64,000 nt of DNA from Planctomycetota bacterium (lineage in GTDB: Bacteria; Planctomycetota; Brocadiia; SM23-32; JAKLEA01), in assembly GCA_022711755.1 (NCBI GenBank), contig JAKLEA010000008.1:1-64000 (forward strand). The letters run 5' to 3'. This document shows, piece by piece, positions 26,247-33,381 of this stretch (position 1 is the first letter of the stretch; each line of letters begins with the position of its first letter). A model generated the notes under the pieces. That model had not been told where the DNA came from and searched no databases. It saw nothing but the letters and a program-made list of their open reading frames with translations. The translations under genes and the position numbers were made by a program.

Positions 26247-27002
26247 ATGCGCATGGCCGCGCTTTACGTTGTTCTGAATTGCCTGTTCCTGACGTACCCC
26301 GCCGGTTGCAAGAAAAGCCCTCCCCAAGGCAAGACGCAACCGGCGGGGCGCCCGATTCTCCGCGAAGAAGACCATTCGAGAAAAGCCCCTTCGCCGCTTG
26401 CGGCAGGCGCTGCTCCGGCAACAACCCCGGTTGCGGAATCACCCCAGAATAAGCCTTCCAATCCGCCCCCCTCCACGCAGGCTCCCGACGCTGTTCCACC
26501 CGAATCCGATCAGGCGTCATCATTGGTAGAAGAAACATCCGACAAGGAGAGATCCTCGCCGGAGCCTGCCTTTGAGACCATCAGCAATGAGACCGTATTC
26601 GAGGAACTTACCCTGGGGATGAGCATGGAGGACGTCCGAAAACTCCATCCCACGGCGTCCGTCGGCGGTGGGGCGCGGGTCAAGAACGTCATTTCCACGC
26701 TTCCGGACGGGCGCTCCATCGTCGCGAAGTTTCTTGACGGGCGCTTGGGCATCATCGTGGCGAAGACGAAGGTGAAGGCGGGCGACGCCGCAGAGGTTGA
26801 TGCCGCCTTCCAGAGGGCGCTGGCCGTTCACGCGAAGCGATTCGGAATGCCCCCGCCCGGTGGAGTCGGCAAAAAGAGTATGATATGGACTGAGGGGAAT
26901 ATCAGCCTGATGGTGCGCAAGGATGAGAAATTCGGGGAAGTGATCGAGGAGTTCCGGGACGTGACGGCGTCGGTTCAGATAAGAAACATTGAAAATCGCT
27001 GA
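26247..27002 (+). CDS. hypothetical lipoprotein with Pro-rich linker
   Basis: 251 residues. The ATG at 26247 begins a lipoprotein signal (LYVVLNCLFLTYPAGC), with Cys near residue 21 as the lipidated residue. About 80 residues of Pro/Ser/Ala linker follow, then a globular domain: TVFEELTLGMSMEDVRKLHP, KNVISTLPDGRSIVAKFLDGRLG and a final alpha/beta stretch. The GMSMEDVRKL segment resembles SmpA/BamE-like small domains in which a helix starts after a LGMS turn. An upstream ATG at 26058 is possible but its extension looks non-coding. Function not recognised. Confidence 0.6.
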   Translation: MRMAALYVVLNCLFLTYPAGCKKSPPQGKTQPAGRPILREEDHSRKAPSPLAAGAAPATTPVAESPQNKPSNPPPSTQAPDAVPPESDQASSLVEETSDKERSSPEPAFETISNETVFEELTLGMSMEDVRKLHPTASVGGGARVKNVISTLPDGRSIVAKFLDGRLGIIVAKTKVKAGDAAEVDAAFQRALAVHAKRFGMPPPGGVGKKSMIWTEGNISLMVRKDEKFGEVIEEFRDVTASVQIRNIENR

Positions 27003-27021
27003 CCCGGCATTTTCAGCGATT
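26994..27021 (+). terminator. hairpin at the end of the lipoprotein gene
   Basis: A perfect 9-base stem AATCGCTGA/TCAGCGATT encloses a 10-base loop and includes the stop codon. There is no T run after it, so a rho-independent terminator is only possible. Confidence 0.35.
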
Positions 27022-27108
27022 AATCCTGATACACCGCTGTTTATCAACGCATAGGGCGCGCGGCATAAAAGGGGTGTAACATGGATACCGGCAACCGCGC
27101 GTATTCAT

Positions 27109-27138
27109 CCCCCGCGCCGTTACGGCGGGGGAAGGAAT
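27109..27138. terminator. G/C hairpin followed by a T run
   Basis: CCCCCGCGCCG pairs with CGGCGGGGG across a TTA loop with a two-base bulge, and a run of seven T follows eight bases later. It also resembles the CCTTCCCCC repeat family, so it may be a repeat serving as a terminator. Confidence 0.4.
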
Positions 27139-27190
27139 GTTTTTTTAGGAAACCCCCTTGTATATCGCGCACCCCAACGCAAACACCCGA

Positions 27191-27219
27191 TTGACCCCGG
27201 GGAATTGGCGCGATAGTAT
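27191..27219 (+). promoter_or_regulatory. sigma70-type promoter for the HD-domain gene
   Basis: TTGACC at 27191-27196 and TAGTAT at 27214-27219 have a 17-base spacer. The predicted start near 27226 leaves a leader of about 40 bases that includes the GGAGG site. Confidence 0.5.
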
Positions 27220-27264
27220 TCATAATAAATCACAATGTTCCAATTCCAATGGGAGGCGCGGCAT

Positions 27265-27858
27265 ATGACCGCTCGGGATGAAATCCGCAAGGTTGTGGAC
27301 TCCGCCATGCGCAAGTATGACTGGGAGCCTGAACACGCGCTTCACGTGCGGGACCTCGCGCTCCAGTTATTCGATGAACTGGAGGAATTGCACGAACTGA
27401 AGCCCCCGGAGCGCTGGCTGCTGGAGCTTTCGGCGATGCTGCACGACGTCGGCCTGTCCGTCGAAAGGTCGGGGCATCACAAGGAATCCTTCAAGATCAT
27501 TATGTCGGAGCCGCTGCCGGGGCTGGACAACCGGCAGCGCATGATCATCGCGCTTGTGGCGCGTTACCACAGGAAGGGATTGCCAAAGTCGAAGCACAAG
27601 GCCTTCGGCGATCTGCCATCCAAAGACAGGGCGCGGGTGAAAAAACTGGCTGCGATACTCAGGATTGCCGACGGCCTTGACCGCTCCCACTGGCAGGCGA
27701 TAAGCAGCGTGAAATTCAAAAAGGATTCCAACGAGCTTGAGCTGGAGATCAAGGGCGTCAGACTGAGCGAGATTGACATTCAGGGGGCCATGCGGAAGTC
27801 GGACCTGATAGAGGCTGTCTTCGGCAGGAAATTGAAAATCATTCCGATACTTGGATAA
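27265..27858 (+). CDS. HD-domain phosphohydrolase-like protein (Ppx/GppA C-domain type)
   Basis: 197 residues. The HD fold is shown by HALHVRDLALQLFDEL near residue 25, LLELSAMLHDVGLS near residue 57 (HD metal pair), a His in SGHHKESFKI, VARYHRKGLPK near 100 and ILRIADGLDRSHW near 135. This is the pattern of the helical domain at the C-terminal half of exopolyphosphatase/GppA, here standing alone without the actin-like half. GGAGG lies eight bases before the ATG. It faces the nucleotidyltransferase-fold gene with three bases between stops. Substrate unknown; phosphate esters or nucleotides are typical. Confidence 0.78.
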   Translation: MTARDEIRKVVDSAMRKYDWEPEHALHVRDLALQLFDELEELHELKPPERWLLELSAMLHDVGLSVERSGHHKESFKIIMSEPLPGLDNRQRMIIALVARYHRKGLPKSKHKAFGDLPSKDRARVKKLAAILRIADGLDRSHWQAISSVKFKKDSNELELEIKGVRLSEIDIQGAMRKSDLIEAVFGRKLKIIPILG

Positions 27859-27861
27859 GCG

Positions 27862-28989
27862 TCATCCTTCGGTGATGGATTCGTCCGATGCCGTTCCGAA
27901 CGTCGTTCCGCAGAGGGCGCTTTCTCCGACGGTGTTCAATATTGAGATGGTCTTGCGGGTTTCCTCCGGGGTCTGCGGCAGGCCGCACCACGCCGGGCAT
28001 TCTCCCTGCATCGAGCGCAGCGCCACCTGCGTTTCGTAATGCAGCGAATCCTGCATCACGCCCATCTGGTCCACCGGCTCGCCGATCGCCTCCCGCAGGG
28101 TCCAGTTCAGCTTGAATGCCCTGACGATCTCCTCCGGGCACAAGGCCATCCTCTTTTCGACGGATTCCGGGTCCAGGCGCAGCAGGCGCAATGCCTGCTG
28201 GAATGCGGGCTGCCACTGGCCCTGTTCGACAATGCGCCCCAGGCGGGAGACCATGCGCCGGGGGCTGGTGTGCTGCTTGCCGTGCAGGTCGTAAAGCCCC
28301 CTGAGGATTTCTCCGCCTGCAAGGAAGATGCTGCGGCATGCGCGGACGGCATTGGCCGTGTCCAGCGACATGCGGGCTTCCTTGAGAAGCTTTCGCGTCC
28401 GGGTCATGGCGGATTTCGTGCGTATGTCCATCATGCGCTGGTCGAAACGCCGTTCCTGAATCTTCTTGTGCAGGCGCGTGATGCCGCTGTCGTGGTCAAC
28501 CATTACGTAGGAGGCCCAGAGCATGTCGCAGAGGCGCAGGTTCCAGGGATCGTTCATGAGCGCCCAGAACTCGCTCTCGCCTGCTTCCGCCAGTTGGGTG
28601 GTGAGCTTCTGCTCCGTGAGGAAGTTGGCCCAGTCCACCTCGTTGGGATTGCCCTGCTTTTCCAGCCAGGCGTTGAACATGGCTTCTTCGCGGCTGAGCC
28701 AGTTCTTGACGTCGGCGAATCTCGCCGGGTTCCATACCACGATGAAGTCAACGTCGGACAGCGGCCAGACGTCCCCCCTTGCGACGCTGCCGGCCAGGAC
28801 GACCCCCCTGACGAACGGGAGCTTGCCGAGGTGCCCCGCGGCCTCGTCCGCCGTGTCCTGGAGCCGCTCGCGCCAGTTCTGGATCGTCGCTTCCGGCTCG
28901 ACGTGTCCCATGAATTGCAAATCCCCGGTTGACGGGCGGCTGCGGGCCGCCCGTTGTGTCGCTGTCCGTTTCAACCTCCGACCGGACAT
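27862..28989 (-). CDS. nucleotidyltransferase-fold protein
   Basis: About 375 residues. A minimal nucleotidyltransferase motif VLAGSVARGDVWPLSDVDFI near residue 75 has the GS and paired Asp of the Pol-beta fold; a helical domain follows (YVMVDHDSGITRLHKKI, ACRSIFLAGGEILRGLYDL) similar to the partner helices of kanamycin-type transferases. Which of several starts is used is unclear: ATG at 28989 or 28911 both fit. It converges on the HD-domain gene. Reaction and substrate are not recognisable. Confidence 0.62.
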   Translation of the reverse strand: MSGRRLKRTATQRAARSRPSTGDLQFMGHVEPEATIQNWRERLQDTADEAAGHLGKLPFVRGVVLAGSVARGDVWPLSDVDFIVVWNPARFADVKNWLSREEAMFNAWLEKQGNPNEVDWANFLTEQKLTTQLAEAGESEFWALMNDPWNLRLCDMLWASYVMVDHDSGITRLHKKIQERRFDQRMMDIRTKSAMTRTRKLLKEARMSLDTANAVRACRSIFLAGGEILRGLYDLHGKQHTSPRRMVSRLGRIVEQGQWQPAFQQALRLLRLDPESVEKRMALCPEEIVRAFKLNWTLREAIGEPVDQMGVMQDSLHYETQVALRSMQGECPAWCGLPQTPEETRKTISILNTVGESALCGTTFGTASDESITEG

Positions 28990-29149
28990 GACTATAACGT
29001 AATCCTGAGCAGCGGGCAAGGAGACGCCCCGGTCAAGTTGGGAATTTCATTGTCATCAGTGACGGTTTCAGCAGTCTTTATCTGCGGTTGTCCCTCGGCT
29101 ACGCTCCAGATAGAATCCCTTTCCGGGCAGCAGGAAGGTGTCCGCAGTC

Positions 29150-30880
29150 ATGGCAGACAAAACAGGCATATCTGACGCAGAGCAGCGCGGTGATGCGGCG
29201 GGGGCCGCCGGGGATACTGTTGCCGACTGGGGGGATGATATTTCCCCGACGGCGCGATTTCTCTCGCGCTGCGCCCTGTGCGCGTCGGTTGTCTGCGTTG
29301 TCGGTTATGTTGTCATCGGTCTGATGCGCCTGGGGTATCCGTATGAGCTTGAGTGGATGGAGGGCGGATGCGTTGACATAGCATTGAGGATCAGGGCGGG
29401 CCAGCCGGTCTACGTCGAACCTGGCATCGCCTATGCGCCTTTCGTCTATCCGCCGCTGTATTACTGGCTCGTCGCGCAGGTCATGGGAGTGGCTGGGGAA
29501 GGTTTCCTGGCGGGACGGCTGGTTTCATATGCCTCAACACTTGGCGTGATGGCGTTGATCTTCAGCCTTGCCCGGCGGGAGACGGGCGGGGTTCGGGCGG
29601 GTTTGCTTTCCGCCGCTCTTTATGCCGCGTCGTTTGAGGTCACCGGCCTTTGGTTCGACGTGGTGCGGGTTGACAATCTGGCGCTTTTCTTCGTTGTGGC
29701 GGGTTGGCGCGCGTTGCGGATGGGACGGGGGATGGCGGCAGGGGCGGTTGCGGGTCTGTTGTTTGGATTGGGTGCGCTTACCAAGCAGACGTGCATGATA
29801 CCGGCGTTCTGCATGGCGGCGGGGCTGGCATTATCGGACCGGCGTTCGGCGGCAGCGTTCTGCGCCGTTTTCGCGGCGGTTTTCGGCGGCATTTCGATGT
29901 GGCTGAACTCGGTTTCGCATGGGTGGTACGGATTTTATGTCTTTGATCTTCCGCGCAGCCATGAGTTATTCGGTTTCGCGTTCCATCACTTCTGGCGGCA
30001 GGACATATTCTGGAATTACACGGTGGCGTTCCTCTGCGCGGCGTACCTGATAGTTGACCTCTGGAACTCCCGGAGCGCCGGGGAGTCCTCACAGAATGTT
30101 GCAAGGGCAGGTGTCAAACCTGTGCCTGTGCGTGATGCGGTGAACAGTGGAGGCATGCCGTCGCGCATTTTTTATCCGGCAGCCCTGGCCGGGGCGCTGT
30201 TGAGCGCGTGGACGGGGAGGGTCAGGAGCGGCGGGGGAACTAATGCGCTGTTGCCCGCAGCCGCTGCGATCTCGCTGCTTTACGGCCCGGCGTTTTATCG
30301 CCTGCTGGCGAATATTCGGAATATCGGTGAGGGTGTTCTGCCTTTGCAGCAGGAAGAACAGGGGCAGCCCGCCATCCGGCAAAAAAGTAGTATACCGTCC
30401 CCATTTTTTACACTTGCCTGGGGCGCGGCGCTGGCGCAGTTCTTCGTCCTGATCTTCGATCCCGGCACGTATCTTTTCTCCGTCACGGATGAGCGCATCG
30501 CTGAGAACTACATCCGGCTTCTCGGCTCCTACGAGGGCGAGGTTTTCGCCCCCTGGCACGGCTATCTCCCGCGCAAGGCCGGCAAACAGCCCAACGGGCA
30601 CTGGATGGCGCTTTACGACGTTGTGCGCTCCAGCGGGGAGAAGACCCGCCCCGCGCGGGAGAAACTGATGAGAGAGATTGACGGGGCCATTGCTGATGGT
30701 CGGTTCGACGCGATCATCGCCGACGCCGACGGATACGCTGAGATCGAGGAACTTGTCGTGAAGCGGCATCCCGGCGTCTACAGAATGCGCGAAGGCGTCC
30801 CGATATGCAGCCCGGTGGCAGGTCCGAAATGCCGGGTTGTGTATGTGCTTGAGAGAACAGCAGAAAACCGGAAGAAATGA
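29150..30880 (+). CDS. multi-membrane glycosyltransferase-like protein (GT39/ArnT type)
   Basis: About 576 residues. The first periplasmic loop LEWMEGGCVDIALRIRAG carries an acidic cluster, and FVYPPLYYWLVAQVMG follows, as in polyprenyl-phosphate-dependent transferases of the GT-C type. About ten membrane segments fill the first 440 residues; the last 140 form a soluble domain. Two short stretches that look like translated dispersed repeats lie in loops (bases 30104-30125 and 30381-30410). The ATG at 29150 is preferred, GGAAGG being eleven bases upstream. The stop overlaps the next gene's ATG. Likely transfers a sugar from a lipid carrier to an envelope acceptor. Confidence 0.7.
   Translation: MADKTGISDAEQRGDAAGAAGDTVADWGDDISPTARFLSRCALCASVVCVVGYVVIGLMRLGYPYELEWMEGGCVDIALRIRAGQPVYVEPGIAYAPFVYPPLYYWLVAQVMGVAGEGFLAGRLVSYASTLGVMALIFSLARRETGGVRAGLLSAALYAASFEVTGLWFDVVRVDNLALFFVVAGWRALRMGRGMAAGAVAGLLFGLGALTKQTCMIPAFCMAAGLALSDRRSAAAFCAVFAAVFGGISMWLNSVSHGWYGFYVFDLPRSHELFGFAFHHFWRQDIFWNYTVAFLCAAYLIVDLWNSRSAGESSQNVARAGVKPVPVRDAVNSGGMPSRIFYPAALAGALLSAWTGRVRSGGGTNALLPAAAAISLLYGPAFYRLLANIRNIGEGVLPLQQEEQGQPAIRQKSSIPSPFFTLAWGAALAQFFVLIFDPGTYLFSVTDERIAENYIRLLGSYEGEVFAPWHGYLPRKAGKQPNGHWMALYDVVRSSGEKTRPAREKLMREIDGAIADGRFDAIIADADGYAEIEELVVKRHPGVYRMREGVPICSPVAGPKCRVVYVLERTAENRKK
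30104..30125. repeat. GGGCAGGTTT-like palindrome inside the GT39-like gene
   Basis: GGGCAGGTGTCAAACCTGTGCC is a near-palindrome of the GGGGCGGGTTT/AAACCCGCCCC family also seen at 8828-8854 and 62728-62755. Here it is read in frame in a loop of a membrane protein. Confidence 0.55.
30381..30410. repeat. AAAAAAGTAGTATACCGTCC repeat inside the GT39-like gene
   Basis: A poly-A/GTATAC/GTCCCC/poly-T sequence that resembles the widespread AAGTATACTGTCCCC dispersed repeat. It lies in frame in a loop after EEQGQPAIRQ. The family match is from memory. Confidence 0.4.
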
Positions 30881-31119
30881 AGATTAAACCGAGAAAGACT
30901 CTTGATACTCTTGCTCTCAAGGACAAGATACAGGCACATATCCGCGAAGAGATAAAGGGCATGTCCGCTGCCGAGGAACTTGAGTATTATCATCGGGCAG
31001 CAGAGTACGGTCCCCTTTCGGACTTATGGCGTCGTCTCAACGGTCGCGTTGAAAGAAAAGGCCAGCAAATCTGCTCACGAAAAAAGCGGCGGAAATGTAT
31101 TAAGAAGGGGGTAAAATGA
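30877..31119 (+). CDS. small hypothetical protein, antitoxin-like
   Basis: 80 residues. Its ATG overlaps the stop of the glycosyltransferase-like gene in ATGA, so translation is coupled. The helix HIREEIKGMSAAEELEYYHRAAE resembles small helical proteins found beside PIN toxins, but no toxin gene follows. The C terminus is very basic (SRKKRRKCIKKG). No function can be assigned. Confidence 0.45.
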   Translation: MKIKPRKTLDTLALKDKIQAHIREEIKGMSAAEELEYYHRAAEYGPLSDLWRRLNGRVERKGQQICSRKKRRKCIKKGVK

Positions 31120-31149
31120 TCGTTCGGATCATGTCCTGTTATCAAAGGT

Positions 31150-31180
31150 TTGATCCATGAATCGTTGCGTAATTGATAAT
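31150..31180 (+). promoter_or_regulatory. possible pyrE promoter
   Basis: TTGATC at 31150-31155 and an extended TGATAAT at 31174-31180 are spaced 19 bases apart, longer than ideal. The implied start near 31187 leaves room for the AAGGAA ribosome site before the ATG at 31211. Confidence 0.3.
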
Positions 31181-31210
31181 GCCCATTTGGATGCAAGGGA
31201 AGGAATTGAG

Positions 31211-31744
31211 ATGAAACTGGAAGACCTTGGCAGAAAAATTCGGGAGGCGGCCTGCGTCGAGGGCGACTTCACCCTCAAGTCCGGCCGCAAGAGCCATTAC
31301 ATAATTGACAAATACGCCTTCGAGACGCGTCCGGAGCTGCTTTCCGCCATCGCGAAGGAAATCGCGGGGCGGCTTGATCCGGGCGTGAAGCGCATCGCCG
31401 GCGTGGAGCTTGGCGGCGTGCCCCTGGCCACCGCCGTGTCTCTGGTCTCCGGCATCCCGTTCGTCATCGTCAAGATGAAGAAGAAGGGGTATGGGACGGA
31501 CAAGCTTATCGAGGGCGCCATCGAAAAGGGCGATTCAGTGGCCTTGATTGAGGACGTTGGCACGACGGGCGGAACGGTCCTACAGTCAATCGAAGCGCTG
31601 AAAACCTGCGGGGCCGGCAAGGTCCAGACCTTCTTCATTGTTGATCGTGAGGAGGGATTGAAGGAGAACATGGCCGCCGCCGGCCACGATTACGTCGCAC
31701 TTTTCACAAGAACCAGTCTGGGCATCGCCCCGGACCAGCAATAG
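31211..31744 (+). CDS. pyrE: orotate phosphoribosyltransferase
   Basis: 177 residues. Converts orotate and PRPP to orotidine 5'-phosphate in pyrimidine synthesis. The PRPP-binding motif VALIEDVGTTGGTVL is near residue 115; FTLKSGRKSHYIIDK near residue 20 is the usual PyrE start, and KKKGYGTDK matches the flexible catalytic loop. The ATG at 31211 with AAGGAA upstream is favoured over one at 31157. purB follows 11 bases later, so pyrimidine and purine genes are probably transcribed together. Confidence 0.93.
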   Translation: MKLEDLGRKIREAACVEGDFTLKSGRKSHYIIDKYAFETRPELLSAIAKEIAGRLDPGVKRIAGVELGGVPLATAVSLVSGIPFVIVKMKKKGYGTDKLIEGAIEKGDSVALIEDVGTTGGTVLQSIEALKTCGAGKVQTFFIVDREEGLKENMAAAGHDYVALFTRTSLGIAPDQQ

Positions 31745-31755
31745 GAACCGCGCCG

Positions 31756-33201
31756 ATGAACGACATTTTCCAAAGCCCGCTGGCGGAACGATGGGCAAGC
31801 AGGGAAATGCTGGAAATCTGGTCTGCCGACCGCAAGTTCCGGCTCTGGCGGGAAATCTGGATCGCGTTGGCGGAGGCGGAGAAGGAATGCGGCCTGCCGA
31901 TCACTGACGAGCAGATCGCTGAAATGCGCGCCAACGTCGCCCGGATTGACTACGAGCGCGCCGCGCAGAAGGAGGCAGAGCTTCGCCACGACGTCATGGC
32001 GCACATCCATGTCTACGGCGAGCAATGCCCGAAGGCCAAGCCCATCATCCACCTGGGCGCGACCAGTTGCGACATCACGGACAACGCGGACCTGATCTGC
32101 ATCAGGGATTCGATGAAACTCCTGCTGGCCCGCGCGGTCAACGTCATCGAAACGTTGAGCCGTTTCGCGCTCCAATACAAGGACCTGCCGACACTCGGAA
32201 GGACGCACTTCCAGCCCGCCCAGCCGACCACGGTCGGCAAGCGCGCATGCCTCTGGCTTCAGGACTTCCTTTGCGACCTTGCGGAGCTTGAGCGGCGCAT
32301 CGGCGAGCTTCGCTTCCGGGGCATCAAAGGAACCACGGGCACGCAGGCCAGCTTCCTTGAGCTTCTAGGCGACGGCGACAAGGTCAGAATGCTGGAAAAG
32401 CTGGTCGCTGAGAAGATGGGTTTCTCCGAAGTCTGGCCGGTGACGGGGCAGACCTACACCCGCAAGGCGGACTGGCTCGCGCTCTCGACCCTCTCCGGTA
32501 TCGGGCAGAGCGCGCACAAGATGGCCACGGACATCCGCCTTCTGGCCGGGTTGAAGGAGATTGAGGAGCCGTTCGGCAAGAAGCAGGTCGGCTCTTCGGC
32601 GATGCCCTACAAGCGCAACCCCATGCGCTGCGAGCGGATGTGCGCGCTGGGCCGGTTCCTGATCGCCAATGCCGATAACGCCGCGCATACCCATGCCGCG
32701 CAGTGGCTTGAGCGAACGCTTGACGATTCCGCAAATCGCCGTCTGTCGCTTGCGGAAGGTTTTCTTGCGGCGGACGCAGTCCTCATGCTCGCCGAAAACG
32801 TGACCGACGGTCTCGTCGTCTATCCGGAGGTAATCCGCGCCGATCTGGAGGCCGAGTTGCCCTTCATGGCCACGGAGAACATCCTGATGGCGGCGGTGAA
32901 CGCCGGCGGAGACCGCCAGGAACTGCACCAACGCATACGCGATCACGCCGTCGAGGCTGGGCGGCAGGTCAAGGAGCTTGGCCGTAAGAATAACATGCTG
33001 GAACTGATCGCCGCAGATCCGGCCTTCGCCGCCGTAAAGGAACAGCTTGCGGGGCTGATGGACCCGAAGGCGTTCATCGGGCTGGCGTCCGAGCAGGTTG
33101 AGAGATTCTGCGCTGAGCACGTCCGCCCGGCGATTGAGAGAAACGGGAAACTGCTCCGCTGCAGGGAATTGATAGGAAAGGGCGAGGACCTGCGCGTCTG
33201 A
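31756..33201 (+). CDS. purB: adenylosuccinate lyase
   Basis: 481 residues of the fumarase/aspartase superfamily. It splits SAICAR and adenylosuccinate, releasing fumarate, in purine synthesis. The signature GSSAMPYKRNP lies near residue 280, carrying the catalytic Ser, and LGRTHFQPAQPTTVGKR holds the general-acid His. IHLGATSCDITDNAD near residue 97 is the substrate-binding stretch. The gene follows pyrE by 11 bases. Length and motifs match the larger PurB group also found in animals. Confidence 0.94.
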   Translation: MNDIFQSPLAERWASREMLEIWSADRKFRLWREIWIALAEAEKECGLPITDEQIAEMRANVARIDYERAAQKEAELRHDVMAHIHVYGEQCPKAKPIIHLGATSCDITDNADLICIRDSMKLLLARAVNVIETLSRFALQYKDLPTLGRTHFQPAQPTTVGKRACLWLQDFLCDLAELERRIGELRFRGIKGTTGTQASFLELLGDGDKVRMLEKLVAEKMGFSEVWPVTGQTYTRKADWLALSTLSGIGQSAHKMATDIRLLAGLKEIEEPFGKKQVGSSAMPYKRNPMRCERMCALGRFLIANADNAAHTHAAQWLERTLDDSANRRLSLAEGFLAADAVLMLAENVTDGLVVYPEVIRADLEAELPFMATENILMAAVNAGGDRQELHQRIRDHAVEAGRQVKELGRKNNMLELIAADPAFAAVKEQLAGLMDPKAFIGLASEQVERFCAEHVRPAIERNGKLLRCRELIGKGEDLRV

Positions 33202-33381
33202 GCCGCAACCTGGAGTGCGGCGGCTTGCCGCCGCCTTGCCGTTGCCGCAGCTTGCTGCGGCACAAAGCTTGGTCCGTCCTCCCGGAATGTTTTCGCAGGC
33301 AAGCTTGCGGAACGACAAGGGTAAGAACCCAGTCGGTTGAATACCGCTCGCAGTCGGGTGGGTGCATAAAGGAGAAAGATC
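33202..33381. repeat. hairpin repeats between purB and the C45-hydrolase fusion
   Basis: Two perfect palindromes with a GC-TT-GC tip lie at 33217-33234 and 33244-33261 and an imperfect one at about 33294-33310. They belong to the same group as those at 25816-25911 and 49279-49297. Confidence 0.75.

Noticed and set aside
24889..26538. 549-codon antisense open frame
   Set aside because: It spans two TadE-like genes, an intergenic repeat region and a lipoprotein gene on the other strand; a by-product of high GC.
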